From: an uncultured Rhodobiaceae bacterium
GTDB taxonomy: Bacteria > Pseudomonadota > Alphaproteobacteria > Parvibaculales > Parvibaculaceae
Direction of reading: 5' to 3'
NCBI GenBank assembly: GCA_913057645.1
Contig: CAJXOU010000012.1
Coordinates: forward strand, 1-55,875
DNA length: 55,875 nt
The notes beneath the pieces were generated by a model. It was given only the letters and a program-made list of their open reading frames with translations, ran no database searches and was not told where the DNA came from. Below are positions 26,228 to 37,193 of this stretch, one piece after another (positions within the stretch are counted from its first letter, which is position 1; every line of letters begins with the position of its first letter). Position numbers and translations under genes: made by a program.

Positions 26228-27075
26228 GCATGGCGGCGACCATGCCCGAAAACGGCGGGGGGGAACCGCGCGAGTTCCGGCTACGCAATTTCATCATCGC
26301 ATCCGTGGTGCTTCACGGGCTGCTGTTCCTTTCGGCGTTTCTGACATTCGGCGGGATTTTCGGCGGACCTGGGCCGGGCGGCGGCGAGGCGGTGACGTTC
26401 CAGCTCGCGGCGGGCTCTGCCAACGACCGCTATGCGGCGCCGCCAAAGCCGGTGGAAGAACCGAAGCCGGAAGTGAAACCCGAACCACCGAAGCCGCCGG
26501 AGCCGAAGCCGGAGACGGCGGTGCGGAAGGCGGCGAAACCGATTCCGCCGCCGGAGGAAATTCCCGAACCGACGCCTGAGCCCGTCGAACAGGCCTCGAG
26601 CGCGGGCGGCGGCACGCAAGGCGGGCAGGCCGGCGGCGCGGGTGGCGACGCGGAAGAAACGATCCTCAACAAGAAGGGCAACTCGCTTACCGCAGGGCAG
26701 ATCCGCGCGCAGATGACGGGCAAGACCTTTCACCTCGAAATGGGGCGGATCGAACTTGAGGGTGGCAGCAGGCTCATCAACACGATCATCGAGCTTCATG
26801 CCGACGGAACGACGGATGTGGAACTCATCCAGTATTTCCATCAGACCTATCATCGCGGATCGTCGTCCACGCGAAGCCGTGACGGTGACGGCACGTGGTG
26901 GATCGAGGGCAATCGCTGGTGCCATAAGTCGGACGAAATCCAGTACGGCACCACGGACTGCTACGACATGACGAAAGAAGGCAGTATCGTGCGGCTCTAT
27001 TACGGGCCCTGCACGAACATGTCCTCGCAGCTCTGCAAGACAGGCCGCATCGCCGCCGAAGGCGAGATTCGCTAG
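26224..27075 (+). CDS. TonB-like protein with a non-TonB C-terminal domain
   Basis: A 283-residue protein with TonB layout at the N-terminus: one membrane helix (about residues 24-45, FIIASVVLHGLLFLSAFLTF, with a His as in TonB) and a Pro/Glu/Lys-rich spacer (about 75-125). A Gly-rich linker leads to a C-terminal domain (about 155-283) that lacks TonB-C features such as the YP...A...G box. It has DGDGTWWIEGNRWC, TTDCYDM, GPCTNM and QLCKTG: four cysteines and a GTW pattern like small lipocalin-type DUF995 domains. This likeness is from memory. It is coupled to exbB-exbD-exbD. Confidence 0.75.
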   Translation: MSMAATMPENGGGEPREFRLRNFIIASVVLHGLLFLSAFLTFGGIFGGPGPGGGEAVTFQLAAGSANDRYAAPPKPVEEPKPEVKPEPPKPPEPKPETAVRKAAKPIPPPEEIPEPTPEPVEQASSAGGGTQGGQAGGAGGDAEETILNKKGNSLTAGQIRAQMTGKTFHLEMGRIELEGGSRLINTIIELHADGTTDVELIQYFHQTYHRGSSSTRSRDGDGTWWIEGNRWCHKSDEIQYGTTDCYDMTKEGSIVRLYYGPCTNMSSQLCKTGRIAAEGEIR

Positions 27076-27137
27076 GCCTCTTTGCCCTTTGTGCGTTTGG
27101 CCTGTTAGATAGGCCCGTCAAAGCGCGAGGAGAGGCC

Positions 27138-28007
27138 ATGAGCAAAGTCACCTTCATCGGGCTCGGCGTGATGGGATATCCGATGGCCGGACATCTCGCC
27201 AGAGCCGGGCACGACGTCACCGTCTATAACCGCACCGCCGCAAAGGCGGATGCCTGGGTGAAACAGCATGGCGGCCGTGCTGCGCCGACGCCGCAGGAAG
27301 CGGCGGCCGGTGCGGAGATCGTGTTCGCCTGCGTCGGCAATGACGACGACCTGCGCGAAGTGACGGCGGGCGAGAACGGCGCGTTTCACAGCATGGGCAA
27401 GGGGACGATCTTCGTCGACCACACGACGGCATCGGCGGCCGTGGCGCGCGATCTTTGCGAGGAGGCAAAGGCGCGCGGCATTTCCTTCATCGATGCCCCG
27501 GTATCGGGCGGACAGGCAGGCGCGGAAAACGGCGTGCTGACCGTGATGGCGGGCGGCGACGAGGCGGCCTTCGCGACGGCGAAAACTGCGATCGATGCCT
27601 ATGCGCGGATGGCGAAGCTGCTCGGGCCGTCGGGCGCGGGGCAGCTCACCAAGATGGTGAACCAGATCTGCATTGCCGGGCTCGTCGAAGGGCTTGCCGA
27701 AGGGCTCCACTTCGCGAAGAAGGCAGGGCTCGACGCCGAAGCGGTGATCGAGACGATTTCCAAGGGCGCGGCGCAAAGCTGGCAGATGGAAAATCGTTAC
27801 AAGACGATGATAGAGGGCAAGTTCGATTTCGGCTTCGCGGTCGACTGGATGCGCAAGGACCTCGCCATCTGCCTCGACGAGGCACGGCGAAATGGCGCGC
27901 ATCTGCCGGTGACGGCGGCAGTCGACCAGTTCTATTCGGAAGTACAGGCCATGGGCGGGCGGCGCTGGGACACATCGAGTCTCATCGCAAGATTGGAGAA
28001 GACATGA
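27138..28007 (+). CDS. 3-hydroxyisobutyrate dehydrogenase-family oxidoreductase
   Basis: A 289-residue NAD(P)-dependent beta-hydroxyacid dehydrogenase: GLGVMGYPMAGHLARAGHDVTVYNRT (Rossmann), DAPVSGGQAGAENG (substrate site) and GQLTKMVNQICIAG with the catalytic Lys. Family substrates include 3-hydroxyisobutyrate, tartronate semialdehyde and succinic semialdehyde. A second paralogue lies in the valine operon at 33140, so this one may serve another substrate. Its stop overlaps the decarboxylase start. Confidence 0.88.
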   Translation: MSKVTFIGLGVMGYPMAGHLARAGHDVTVYNRTAAKADAWVKQHGGRAAPTPQEAAAGAEIVFACVGNDDDLREVTAGENGAFHSMGKGTIFVDHTTASAAVARDLCEEAKARGISFIDAPVSGGQAGAENGVLTVMAGGDEAAFATAKTAIDAYARMAKLLGPSGAGQLTKMVNQICIAGLVEGLAEGLHFAKKAGLDAEAVIETISKGAAQSWQMENRYKTMIEGKFDFGFAVDWMRKDLAICLDEARRNGAHLPVTAAVDQFYSEVQAMGGRRWDTSSLIARLEKT

Positions 28008-29155
28008 CCACACCAGCCCGACAGTTGCGTTTCTCTTCCGTAGCCGACGTGATCCAGCGGCTCAATCCTTCCTATCCGGTGTTCTGCGTCTTTCCGGACA
28101 TTCTGCGCGCGCGGGCGAAGACGTTCGTGGAAGGCTTTCCGGGCACCATTCTCTATGCGACGAAGTGCAATCCGCATCCCTATGTGCTGAAAGCGCTCGC
28201 GGAGGGTGGCATCGAGCATTTCGATACGGCGTCGATTTCCGAAATCGCGAATGTGACGGAGCTGATGCCGGACGCGCATTGCTATTTGAACCATCCGGTG
28301 AAAGGGCGGGGCGCTCTGGAAGCGGCGGCGGATGTCTACGGGATCACCGATTATGTGGTCGACCACGTGGACGAGCTCGACAAGGTGATCTCGATCGCGG
28401 GCACCGACATCACCATCGAGGTGCGGATCGCGACGCCGAAAGGAAAGGCGGTCTACGACCTTTCGGCAAAGTTCGGCGCGCCGCCCGATGAAGCAGTGGC
28501 GCTTCTGAAGGAGGCGCGGAAACGCGGCTGCCGGACGGCGCTTGCGTTCCATGTCGGCAGCCAGTGCCTGGACCCGGATGCCTTTCGCGTTGCGATGGAA
28601 CTGGCGGTGAAAGTCGCGGACAAGGCCGGTGTGCCGCTCGAATATCTCGATGTCGGCGGCGGCTTTCCCGCGATCTACAAGATGAACGTGCCGCCGCTCA
28701 GGGACTATTTCGAGGTCATCGAGAAGGCAAAAGCCGATCTCGGCATCGGGGTGCCGTTGCTTGCCGAGCCGGGCCGTGCGCTCGTCGCCGACGGTTGCTC
28801 CGTGCTGACGCAGGTGCATCTCCGCAAGGGCGACGATCTCTACATCAATGACGGCATCTATGGATGTCTTTCCGAAATCCGGGACGGCGATCTCGATCCG
28901 CCGGTGCGTGCGGTTTCACGCTCGGGAGAAGCCGTCAGTGGCGATAGCAGGCCGTTCCGCATCTTCGGGCCGACCTGCGACAGCCTCGATGTGCTGAAGC
29001 TCCCCTTCCACCTGCCCGAAGATATCGGGGAGGGGGACTGGATCGAATTCGGGCTGATGGGGGCCTATTCGATCGGGATGCAGACCGGCTTCAACGGATT
29101 TGTCACGGATACCATCGTGCGCATCGACGGAATGCACGAGGACTTCGTTTTCTGA
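28004..29155 (+). CDS. Fold-III PLP ornithine/lysine-type decarboxylase
   Basis: A 383-residue alanine-racemase-fold decarboxylase like eukaryotic-type ornithine decarboxylase. PLP Lys54 lies in YATKCNPHPYVLKAL; FHVGSQC, DVGGGFP and LLAEPGRALVADG line the cofactor site; FGPTCDSLD holds the catalytic Cys. The likely product is putrescine (or cadaverine), feeding polyamine synthesis. The exact substrate specificity (Orn or Lys) cannot be read from sequence alone. It overlaps the oxidoreductase gene by four bases and the two are probably co-translated. Confidence 0.88.
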   Translation: MTTPARQLRFSSVADVIQRLNPSYPVFCVFPDILRARAKTFVEGFPGTILYATKCNPHPYVLKALAEGGIEHFDTASISEIANVTELMPDAHCYLNHPVKGRGALEAAADVYGITDYVVDHVDELDKVISIAGTDITIEVRIATPKGKAVYDLSAKFGAPPDEAVALLKEARKRGCRTALAFHVGSQCLDPDAFRVAMELAVKVADKAGVPLEYLDVGGGFPAIYKMNVPPLRDYFEVIEKAKADLGIGVPLLAEPGRALVADGCSVLTQVHLRKGDDLYINDGIYGCLSEIRDGDLDPPVRAVSRSGEAVSGDSRPFRIFGPTCDSLDVLKLPFHLPEDIGEGDWIEFGLMGAYSIGMQTGFNGFVTDTIVRIDGMHEDFVF

Positions 29156-29235
29156 CGAGCCGCTTTTTCCTTACCGATAATTCGTTTTTGATCCAGAACG
29201 ATTTCTTCCGTTCACGGAGCGTTCTCAAATTAAGG

Positions 29236-29263
29236 TTGACGTCGATGTTAACATCGATAACAT
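29236..29263 (+). promoter_or_regulatory. Promoter with palindromic operator before tetR
   Basis: TTGACG (29236-29241) and TAACAT (29258-29263) are 16 bases apart, and the spacer holds a perfect palindrome CGATGTTAACATCG (29243-29256). Binding there would block the promoter, as expected for TetR autoregulation. Transcription would start near 29270, which argues for the ATG at 29301 rather than 29262. Confidence 0.6.
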
Positions 29264-29300
29264 GCTAATTATTGAGACAAACCGGGAACGGGTTACGGAG

Positions 29301-30772
<1,472 letters not shown>

Positions 30773-30926
30773 TCATAGCGCCTGGAAAGAAAGGGTGCAA
30801 TCTGGCTGCTTGCCGCAGTGCCGCAGCGTTAGCCCGCCTGCGGCACGGCACTTCGTTGACAGGTTAACGGGCGGCCAGTATCACCGCTGAAAAGGCCTTC
30901 GGGCCATTCCCGGGAGGAACATTTCC

Positions 30927-32066
30927 ATGCGCTTCGAGCTCAGCGAAGAGCAGCAGGCATTCCAGGACGTCGCGCGGAACTTCGCGGCGGAGGAACTGGC
31001 CCCTCATGCCGCCGACTGGGACCGGGATGCGGTTTTCCCCGTGGAGACGATGCGCAAGGCAGCGGCACTCGGCTTTGCCGGCATCTATGTGCAAGAGGAT
31101 GTCGGCGGATCGGCGCTGACGCGGCTCGATGCGGCGCTGATCTTCGAGGCGCTGTCTGAAGGTTGCACCTCCACAGCGGCGTTCATGTCGATCCACAACA
31201 TGGCATCGTGGATGATCGACCGTTTCGGCAATGAAGAGCAGCGGCAGAAATGGCTGCCGAAACTGACGCCGATGGACCTCATTGCGAGCTATTGCCTGAC
31301 CGAGCCGTCGAGCGGATCGGACGCGGCATCGCTGAAGACGAAGGCGGTGAAGGACGGCGATCACTACGTGCTGAACGGATCGAAGGCTTTCATCTCGGGC
31401 GCCGGCACGTCGGACATTTATGTCTGCATGGTCCGTACCGGCGACGCGGGAGCAAAGGGCGTTTCCTGCCTTGTCGTCGAGAAGGGAACGCCGGGACTTT
31501 CGTTCGGTGCGCCGGAGCGGAAGATGGGCTGGAACAGCCAGCCGACGGCGCAGGTGAACTTCGAAGATGCCCGTGTGCCGGTCGCGAACCGCATCGGCGA
31601 AGAGGGCGAAGGCTTCAAGATCGCGATGATGGGGCTCGACGGCGGACGGCTCAATATCGGGGCCTGCTCTCTCGGCACGGCGACGGCTGCGCTGAAGCGG
31701 GCCAAGGAGTATGCCGGCGAGCGCGAGCAGTTCGGCAAGAAGCTCGCGCAGTTCCAGGCCTTGCAGTTCAAGCTCGCGGACATGGCGACGGAACTCGAAG
31801 CGGCGAAGCTCATGATCTACCAGGCGGCGGCGAAGGTCGACGCGAAGACGCCGGACGCGACGATGCATGCGGCGATGGCGAAGCGCTTTGCGACGGATGC
31901 GGGCTTCAATGTCATCAACGAGGCGCTGCAGATCCACGGCGGCTATGGCTACCTCAAGGATTTTCCGTTGGAGCGGCATCTGCGCGATGCCCGCGTGCAC
32001 CAGATTCTCGAAGGCACGAACGAGATCATGCGCGTCATCATCGCCCGGGAATTTCTGAAGGATTGA
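30927..32066 (+). CDS. Acyl-CoA dehydrogenase, probable isobutyryl-CoA dehydrogenase
   Basis: A 379-residue FAD enzyme: [16 protein letters not shown] (FAD/substrate site), [39 protein letters not shown] and the catalytic Glu in [11 protein letters not shown]. It is the first gene of a cluster with 3-hydroxyisobutyryl-CoA hydrolase and 3-hydroxyisobutyrate dehydrogenase, so isobutyryl-CoA to methacrylyl-CoA in valine breakdown is the best call. A GGGAGGAAC site precedes it. Confidence 0.92.
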   Translation: MRFELSEEQQAFQDVARNFAAEELAPHAADWDRDAVFPVETMRKAAALGFAGIYVQEDVGGSALTRLDAALIFEALSEGCTSTAAFMSIHNMASWMIDRFGNEEQRQKWLPKLTPMDLIASYCLTEPSSGSDAASLKTKAVKDGDHYVLNGSKAFISGAGTSDIYVCMVRTGDAGAKGVSCLVVEKGTPGLSFGAPERKMGWNSQPTAQVNFEDARVPVANRIGEEGEGFKIAMMGLDGGRLNIGACSLGTATAALKRAKEYAGEREQFGKKLAQFQALQFKLADMATELEAAKLMIYQAAAKVDAKTPDATMHAAMAKRFATDAGFNVINEALQIHGGYGYLKDFPLERHLRDARVHQILEGTNEIMRVIIAREFLKD

Positions 32067-32076
32067 AAGAGGCACG

Positions 32077-33117
32077 ATGAGCGAGGAAGCCGAAGTCCTG
32101 TTCGAAAAGCGTGGCGCGGCGGGCGTCATCACGCTGAACCGGCCGAAGGCGCTGAACGCGCTGACGCTCGGCATGGTCCGGCTGATCCATCCGAAGCTCA
32201 GGGAATGGGCGGAGGATGCAAGCGTCGAGTGCGTGATCGTGGAAGGAGCGGGCGAGAAAGCCTTCTGCGCCGGCGGCGACATTCGCGCGCTCTACGACTG
32301 GGGGCAGACGGGCGACAAGACGGCCATCGACTTCTGGCGCGAAGAATATCAGCTCAATACGTTCATCAAACGCTATCCGAAGCCCTATGTCGCGCTGATG
32401 GACGGGATCAACATGGGGGGCGGCGTCGGGCTCTCGGTGCATGGATCGCATCGTGTGGCGACGGAGCGGCTCACCTTCGCGATGCCGGAGACGGGGATCG
32501 GGCTCTTTCCGGATGTGGGCGGCACCTATTTCCTGCCGCGCGCGCCGGGCGAGACGGGCATGTATCTCGCGCTCACAGGCGCGCGGCTCAAGGCGGCGGA
32601 CGCGATCTATGTCGGGATCGCGGATGCGTATGTGCCGTCCGAACGGCTGGAGACGCTGAAGGACAGGCTGGCGGGGGGCATGCCGGTGCGCGAGGCGCTG
32701 GCGGAAGTTGCGGAAGAAGAAGGACCCGCGCCGCTTGCCTCGATGCAGGCCGAGATCGGCGCGCATTTTTCGGGCGGAGCGGTCAGCGACATTCTCTCAT
32801 CGCTGCGTGCAGACGGCAGCGAGTGGGCGGAGAAGACTGCCGACACGATCGAGACGAAGTCGCCGATCTCGACGCTGGTCGCCTACCGGCAGGTACGTGA
32901 GGGCGCGGCGCTCGGCTTCGAGGACTGCATGCGGCTCGAATTCCGCCTCATCAACCGGTTCGCGGCGGGGCATGATTTCTATGAGGGCGTGCGGGCGGTG
33001 GTGATCGACAAGGACCAGGCGCCGAAATGGAAGCCCGCGACCATTGCGGATGTGAGCACGGACGAGGTCGAGCACTATTTCGCGCCGCTCGGAGACAATG
33101 AAATAACCTTCGGCTGA
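32077..33117 (+). CDS. 3-hydroxyisobutyryl-CoA hydrolase
   Basis: A 346-residue crotonase-fold enzyme. Residues AFCAGGDIRALYDWG, GINMGGGVGLSVHGSHRVATE and FAMPETGIGLFPDVGGTYFLPR carry the oxyanion hole and the acidic residues typical of HIBCH, which hydrolyses 3-hydroxyisobutyryl-CoA. The C-terminal part (EFRLINRFAAGHDFYEGVRAVVIDKDQAPKW) is that of the hydrolase and not of a plain enoyl-CoA hydratase. It lies 10 bases after the dehydrogenase. No methacrylyl-CoA hydratase was seen in the window. Confidence 0.9.
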   Translation: MSEEAEVLFEKRGAAGVITLNRPKALNALTLGMVRLIHPKLREWAEDASVECVIVEGAGEKAFCAGGDIRALYDWGQTGDKTAIDFWREEYQLNTFIKRYPKPYVALMDGINMGGGVGLSVHGSHRVATERLTFAMPETGIGLFPDVGGTYFLPRAPGETGMYLALTGARLKAADAIYVGIADAYVPSERLETLKDRLAGGMPVREALAEVAEEEGPAPLASMQAEIGAHFSGGAVSDILSSLRADGSEWAEKTADTIETKSPISTLVAYRQVREGAALGFEDCMRLEFRLINRFAAGHDFYEGVRAVVIDKDQAPKWKPATIADVSTDEVEHYFAPLGDNEITFG

Positions 33118-33139
33118 GAAGGTCGTCAGGGAGGACAAT

Positions 33140-34030
33140 ATGTCGGCAATCGGATTTATCGGGCTCGGCAATATGGGCGGGCCGATGGCGCGGAACCTCC
33201 TGAAGGCGGGACACGCGCTGAAAGTGTTCGACCTGTCGGCGACGGCGGTCGACGGGCTCGTCGAAGCAGGCGCGGCGAAAGCAGCGAGCGCGAGCGATGC
33301 GGCGGCAGATGTCGAGTTCGTCGTGACGATGCTGCCGGCGGGCGAGCATGTGCGTTCCGTCTATCTCGGGACAAGCGGTCTCCTCGCCTCGGCGGCGAAG
33401 GGGACGCTCTTCATCGACAGCTCGACCATCGACATTCCATCCGCGCGCGAAACCATCGCTGCGGCGGAGAAGGCCGGCATGATGATGCTCGACGCGCCGG
33501 TGTCGGGCGGCGTCGGCGGTGCGGAAGCGGGCACGCTTACCTTCATGGTGGGCGGCGCGGATGATGCCTTTGCGAAGGCGAAGCCCATCCTCGAAAAGAT
33601 GGGCAAGAACATCTTCCATGCAGGCGCAGCGGGGAACGGGCAGGTCGCCAAGGTCTGCAACAACATGATCCTCGGCATTTCGATGATCGGCGTTTCGGAG
33701 GCTTTCGTGCTCGGCGAGAAGCTCGGCCTCGACGCGCAGACGCTGTTCGACATCTCGTCGACCGCGTCCGGCCAGTGCTGGTCGATGACATCCTACTGTC
33801 CGGTGCCCGGTCCGGTGCCGGCATCGCCTGCGAATCGCAACTACAAGCCGGGCTTCACGGCGGGGATGATGCTGAAGGACCTCAGACTTGCGCAGGATGC
33901 GTCCAAAACGGCGCGTTCTCCGATCCCGCTCGGCGCGCAGGCGGCGCAGCTCTATGCGCTCATGGAGGCCGCAGGCGAGGAAAACATCGACTTTTCCGGA
34001 GTCATCCGCCTGATCCGCGGTGAAATATAG
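33140..34030 (+). CDS. mmsB: 3-hydroxyisobutyrate dehydrogenase
   Basis: A 296-residue NAD-dependent enzyme that oxidises 3-hydroxyisobutyrate to methylmalonate semialdehyde. GLGNMGGPMARNLLKAGH is the Rossmann motif, LDAPVSGGVGGAEAGTLTFMVGG the substrate site and GNGQVAKVCNNMILG holds the catalytic Lys. QCWSMTSYCPVPGPVPASPANRNYKPGF is characteristic of MmsB. It completes the valine cluster; the methylmalonate-semialdehyde dehydrogenase is not in the window. Confidence 0.94.
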   Translation: MSAIGFIGLGNMGGPMARNLLKAGHALKVFDLSATAVDGLVEAGAAKAASASDAAADVEFVVTMLPAGEHVRSVYLGTSGLLASAAKGTLFIDSSTIDIPSARETIAAAEKAGMMMLDAPVSGGVGGAEAGTLTFMVGGADDAFAKAKPILEKMGKNIFHAGAAGNGQVAKVCNNMILGISMIGVSEAFVLGEKLGLDAQTLFDISSTASGQCWSMTSYCPVPGPVPASPANRNYKPGFTAGMMLKDLRLAQDASKTARSPIPLGAQAAQLYALMEAAGEENIDFSGVIRLIRGEI

Positions 34031-34166
34031 TCTTAATCATATTCGCCTCAGCCTGGCGCCAAGGCGGCGGGTTTAATGCCTCGTTAGGACGGCACCCTCT
34101 ATGGTTCGCAATTGCGGGACAGGACGTTCCGTGTGTGCGAACCGGTGCGAGTCAGAGGCCAAACCC

Positions 34167-34679
34167 ATGGGTATGACCAACGTCAAAAGCGAGCCGATTG
34201 TTGGGGATCAGAAGGATCCAGGCCGCAAAGAAGCTTATCTCGAAACGCTGACCTATGTGGAACGCCTCCACAGGCGGCTGCTCGATGTCATCAAGGACGA
34301 GCTGGATCGAATCCGCTGTTCCGAAATCAACAGCGTGCAGGCGCTGTTGCTGTTCAATATCGGCGATTCGGAAATGACCGCCGGCGAACTCCGGACGCGC
34401 GGTCACTATCTCGGCTCCAACGTCTCCTACAACCTCAAGAAGCTGGTCGAAGCGGGCTATATCCATCACCAGCGCTCGCGTTCGGACCGCCGCTCGGTTC
34501 GCGTTCGTCTGACGGAAAAGGGGCGGGCGATCTGTGCGATGATCGACGACGTCTACAACAAGCATTGCGCCATGCTTGGTGAGGTCGGCGATATCTCGGT
34601 CGAAGAATTGCGGCAGGCAAACGCCACGCTGTTCAAGCTCGAGCGCTTCTGGACCGACCAGATCCGTTACCGGCTCTGA
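34167..34679 (+). CDS. ldtR: LdtR-type MarR regulator
   Basis: A 170-residue winged-helix regulator: LLFNIGDSEMTAGELRTRGHYLGSNVSYNLKKLVEAGYIHHQRSRSDRRSVRVRLTEKG. This strongly resembles LdtR of Liberibacter and Sinorhizobium, where it controls a neighbouring L,D-transpeptidase gene and stress tolerance. Here the next gene on the same strand is an L,D-transpeptidase, as expected. The frame is open from 34101; ATG 34167 or 34173 is more likely given the N-terminal sequence. Confidence 0.87.
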   Translation: MGMTNVKSEPIVGDQKDPGRKEAYLETLTYVERLHRRLLDVIKDELDRIRCSEINSVQALLLFNIGDSEMTAGELRTRGHYLGSNVSYNLKKLVEAGYIHHQRSRSDRRSVRVRLTEKGRAICAMIDDVYNKHCAMLGEVGDISVEELRQANATLFKLERFWTDQIRYRL

Positions 34680-34967
34680 TTTTCCCTAATCCCGGCATGG
34701 GCTGGTCCTGCGCGATCGCGCGGGCCGCCTCGCCGTGTCCGGAGGTCCGCAGCACGGGAGTTGCAGATTCATCACTGAATGAGGGCCGTCTGACCTATTC
34801 CGGGCCAGGCGGCGCCGATATTGGCTCTTGATGCGACACAATTCATGGCAAGCTGCGACAACAGGCAGGATGGCGTGCGGCTTTTGTCCCGAAATGGTAA
34901 ACGGGATGCGCAGGCCCATGCTGGTGCCTGTGCCGGCGGGGCTGCCGGTGGATTGGAACGGGGCAAG

Positions 34968-36263
34968 GTGACCGGAAGATTCCTTAAATTCGTTGCGGCG
35001 GGGCTTGCGCTTCAGGCAGTGCTTCTTGGCGCGCCGACGGGCCTTGCGCCGGCGCGCGCGGAGACGGCGACCCATTACAGTCAGGACCAGACGCACTGGG
35101 TCGATCCCTGGCAGGCGTCGGGCGACCAGCAGGCGGCCCAAAGCGAGGTGCCGCTCAGGGTCGCGACCGTTCCGACGCTCAGCGAATCGACGATGGTGCC
35201 GGTCGGCCGGGCGATCCTCAAATATCGCGAAATCGCGGCCTGGGGCGGCTGGGGCCATGTTGCCTCGGGCGAGCGGCTTGAAATCGGCGTCCGCGATCCG
35301 CGCGTGGCGCAGGTGCGCGAGCGGCTGGTCGCAACGGGCGATATGGGCCCGGCGCCCGGCGATGCCTATCTCTATGACGAGCAGGTGGCGGAAGCGGTGC
35401 GCCGTTTCCAGACGCGCAACGGACTGGACCCGGACGGGGTCGTGGGCCGGCGGACCGTCGCGGCGATGAACGTGCCGGTGCAGACGCGCATCCGCCAACT
35501 CGAGATCAATCTGCGCCGCATCGCGGAGATCGCTCCTGCCACCGCCACGGAGCGGCGCTACATCTTCGTCAACATCGCGGGCCAGGAAGTCGAAGCGGTG
35601 AACAATGGCGTGGTGGAGTTCCACGAACGCGTCATCGTCGGCAAGCTGAGCCGCCAGACGCCGGAAATCACGAGCAAAGTCACGTCGGTGACGTTCAATC
35701 CCTACTGGTACGTGCCGAAATCGATTGCGATGGCGGACATGCTGCCGAAGGTCCGTTCGAACCCCGGCTACCTGAAGCGGCAGGGCATTCGCGTCATGCA
35801 GGGCTGGGGCGACAATATCCGCGAACTCGACCCTGCGCAGATCGACTGGTCAAACCCGCGCATCAACGAAGCCTATTATCTCAGACAGGATCCGGGCCCG
35901 TGGAACTCGCTTGGTTCGCTCAAGATCAACTTCCCGAACAGCGATGCGATCTTCCTGCATGATACGCCGACCAAGACGCTGTTCGGCCGGCAGGCGCGCA
36001 ATTTCAGCTCGGGCTGCGTTCGCGTGCAGGACGTGCGCGGCCTCGTCACATGGCTGATGCAGGGTGACAGCGCGAAGTGGGATGCGGCGCGCGTGGAGCG
36101 CGCGGTCGCCTCGGGTCAGTACAGGAACGTCACGCTCGCCACGCCGGTTCCGATCTACATCACCTATCTCACCGCCTGGGTCGACGGTTCCGGCGTCGTA
36201 CATTTCCGCGACGATGTGTATGATCGCGATGGAAGCGTGAACACGAGCGCACTCGAAAACTAG
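34968..36263 (+). CDS. L,D-transpeptidase (YcbB-like) with peptidoglycan-binding domain
   Basis: A 431-residue exported enzyme that crosslinks peptidoglycan stems (3-3 links) or attaches proteins to the wall. Signal peptide at residues 1-31 (FLKFVAAGLALQAVLLGAPTGLAPARA), peptidoglycan-binding domain (about residues 115-170, YDEQVAEAVRRFQTRNGLDPDGVVGRRT) and a YkuD catalytic domain with His and Cys in FLHDTPTKTLF and FSSGCVRV. GTG 34968 is chosen since the signal peptide begins there and GGAACGGGG precedes it; the upstream open frame is not signal-like. Probably an LdtR target. Confidence 0.9.
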   Translation: MTGRFLKFVAAGLALQAVLLGAPTGLAPARAETATHYSQDQTHWVDPWQASGDQQAAQSEVPLRVATVPTLSESTMVPVGRAILKYREIAAWGGWGHVASGERLEIGVRDPRVAQVRERLVATGDMGPAPGDAYLYDEQVAEAVRRFQTRNGLDPDGVVGRRTVAAMNVPVQTRIRQLEINLRRIAEIAPATATERRYIFVNIAGQEVEAVNNGVVEFHERVIVGKLSRQTPEITSKVTSVTFNPYWYVPKSIAMADMLPKVRSNPGYLKRQGIRVMQGWGDNIRELDPAQIDWSNPRINEAYYLRQDPGPWNSLGSLKINFPNSDAIFLHDTPTKTLFGRQARNFSSGCVRVQDVRGLVTWLMQGDSAKWDAARVERAVASGQYRNVTLATPVPIYITYLTAWVDGSGVVHFRDDVYDRDGSVNTSALEN

Positions 36264-36283
36264 AAGCGCGGCAGGCGAGGCGG

Positions 36284-37060
36284 ATGCGCCCGGCAAAATA
36301 TCCCTATCTTGAACATGACGGGCTGCTGGCCTTTGCGCATCGCGGCGGCGCGGGCGCTTGGCCGGAGAACACGATGCCCGCCTTCCAGGGGGCGGTCGAT
36401 CTCGGCTATCGCTATATCGAGACCGATGTGCATGCGACACGCGACGGCGTGCTGCTGGCGTTCCACGACGACAAGCTCGACCGCGTGACCGACATGCAGG
36501 GCACGATCGCCGAGATGGACTATGCCGAGGTCAGGAAGGCGCGGATCGCAGGCACGGAGCCCATTCCGTTGATGGCGGAGCTGCTTTCCACCTGGCCCGA
36601 CATCCGGATCAACATCGATCCCAAGCGCGACAATGCCGCCGCGCCGCTCATCCGGCTGCTGCGGGACTCCGGCGCCGTGGAACGGGTTTGCGTTACCGCC
36701 TTTTCGGGACCGCGCACCGCGGGGATCAGGGACGCTCTCGGAGCAAAGCTCTGCACGGGCATGGGACCGCTGTCCACGGCGCGACTGCGGTTTTCGAGCT
36801 GGTTGGGTGCGGCCGGCGGTCTTCTCGGCGGGTTCGTGGAGGGCTGCGCTCAGATACCCACGGAGCAATACGGCATTCCACTGGTCGACCAGGCATTGAT
36901 CGACAGGGCACACGAAATGAACCTTCAGGTCCATGTATGGACCATCGACGAGGAGGCGGAAATGCGCCGCCTGATCGATCTCGGCGTCGACGGCATCATG
37001 ACGGACGATCCGGCCCTCCTGAGAACGGTTCTGACCGAAAAAGGCCTTTGGGCCTCGTAG
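36284..37060 (+). CDS. Glycerophosphodiester phosphodiesterase
   Basis: A 258-residue GDPD-fold enzyme that splits glycerophosphodiesters to glycerol 3-phosphate and an alcohol. The active-site residues lie in FAHRGGAGAWPENTMPAF, YIETDVHATRDGVLLAFHDD and INIDPK, with HVWTIDEEAEMRRLIDLGVDGIMTDDP at the end. No signal peptide, so a cytoplasmic UgpQ-like enzyme. It begins 21 bases after the transpeptidase. Confidence 0.93.
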   Translation: MRPAKYPYLEHDGLLAFAHRGGAGAWPENTMPAFQGAVDLGYRYIETDVHATRDGVLLAFHDDKLDRVTDMQGTIAEMDYAEVRKARIAGTEPIPLMAELLSTWPDIRINIDPKRDNAAAPLIRLLRDSGAVERVCVTAFSGPRTAGIRDALGAKLCTGMGPLSTARLRFSSWLGAAGGLLGGFVEGCAQIPTEQYGIPLVDQALIDRAHEMNLQVHVWTIDEEAEMRRLIDLGVDGIMTDDPALLRTVLTEKGLWAS

Positions 37061-37193
37061 GCCGGCCACGCCAAGCCCATGTCTTTTCTGCGACAATTCG
37101 CTTATGGCCGGGCTGCGGGCAGAGGCTAAGGTATGCTAGATTAAGGGAGCAAAGGCCGGGCCGGAGTAGCGGCGCCGCCGGGACGGGAAGGCC

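Noticed and set aside
34710-34721. Palindrome GCGCGATCGCGC after ldtR
   Set aside because: Short GC palindrome without T run; likely chance, too weak for a terminator or an LdtR site.
34821-34967. Longer start for the L,D-transpeptidase
   Set aside because: The added residues would bury the signal peptide; GTG 34968 gives a proper signal sequence.
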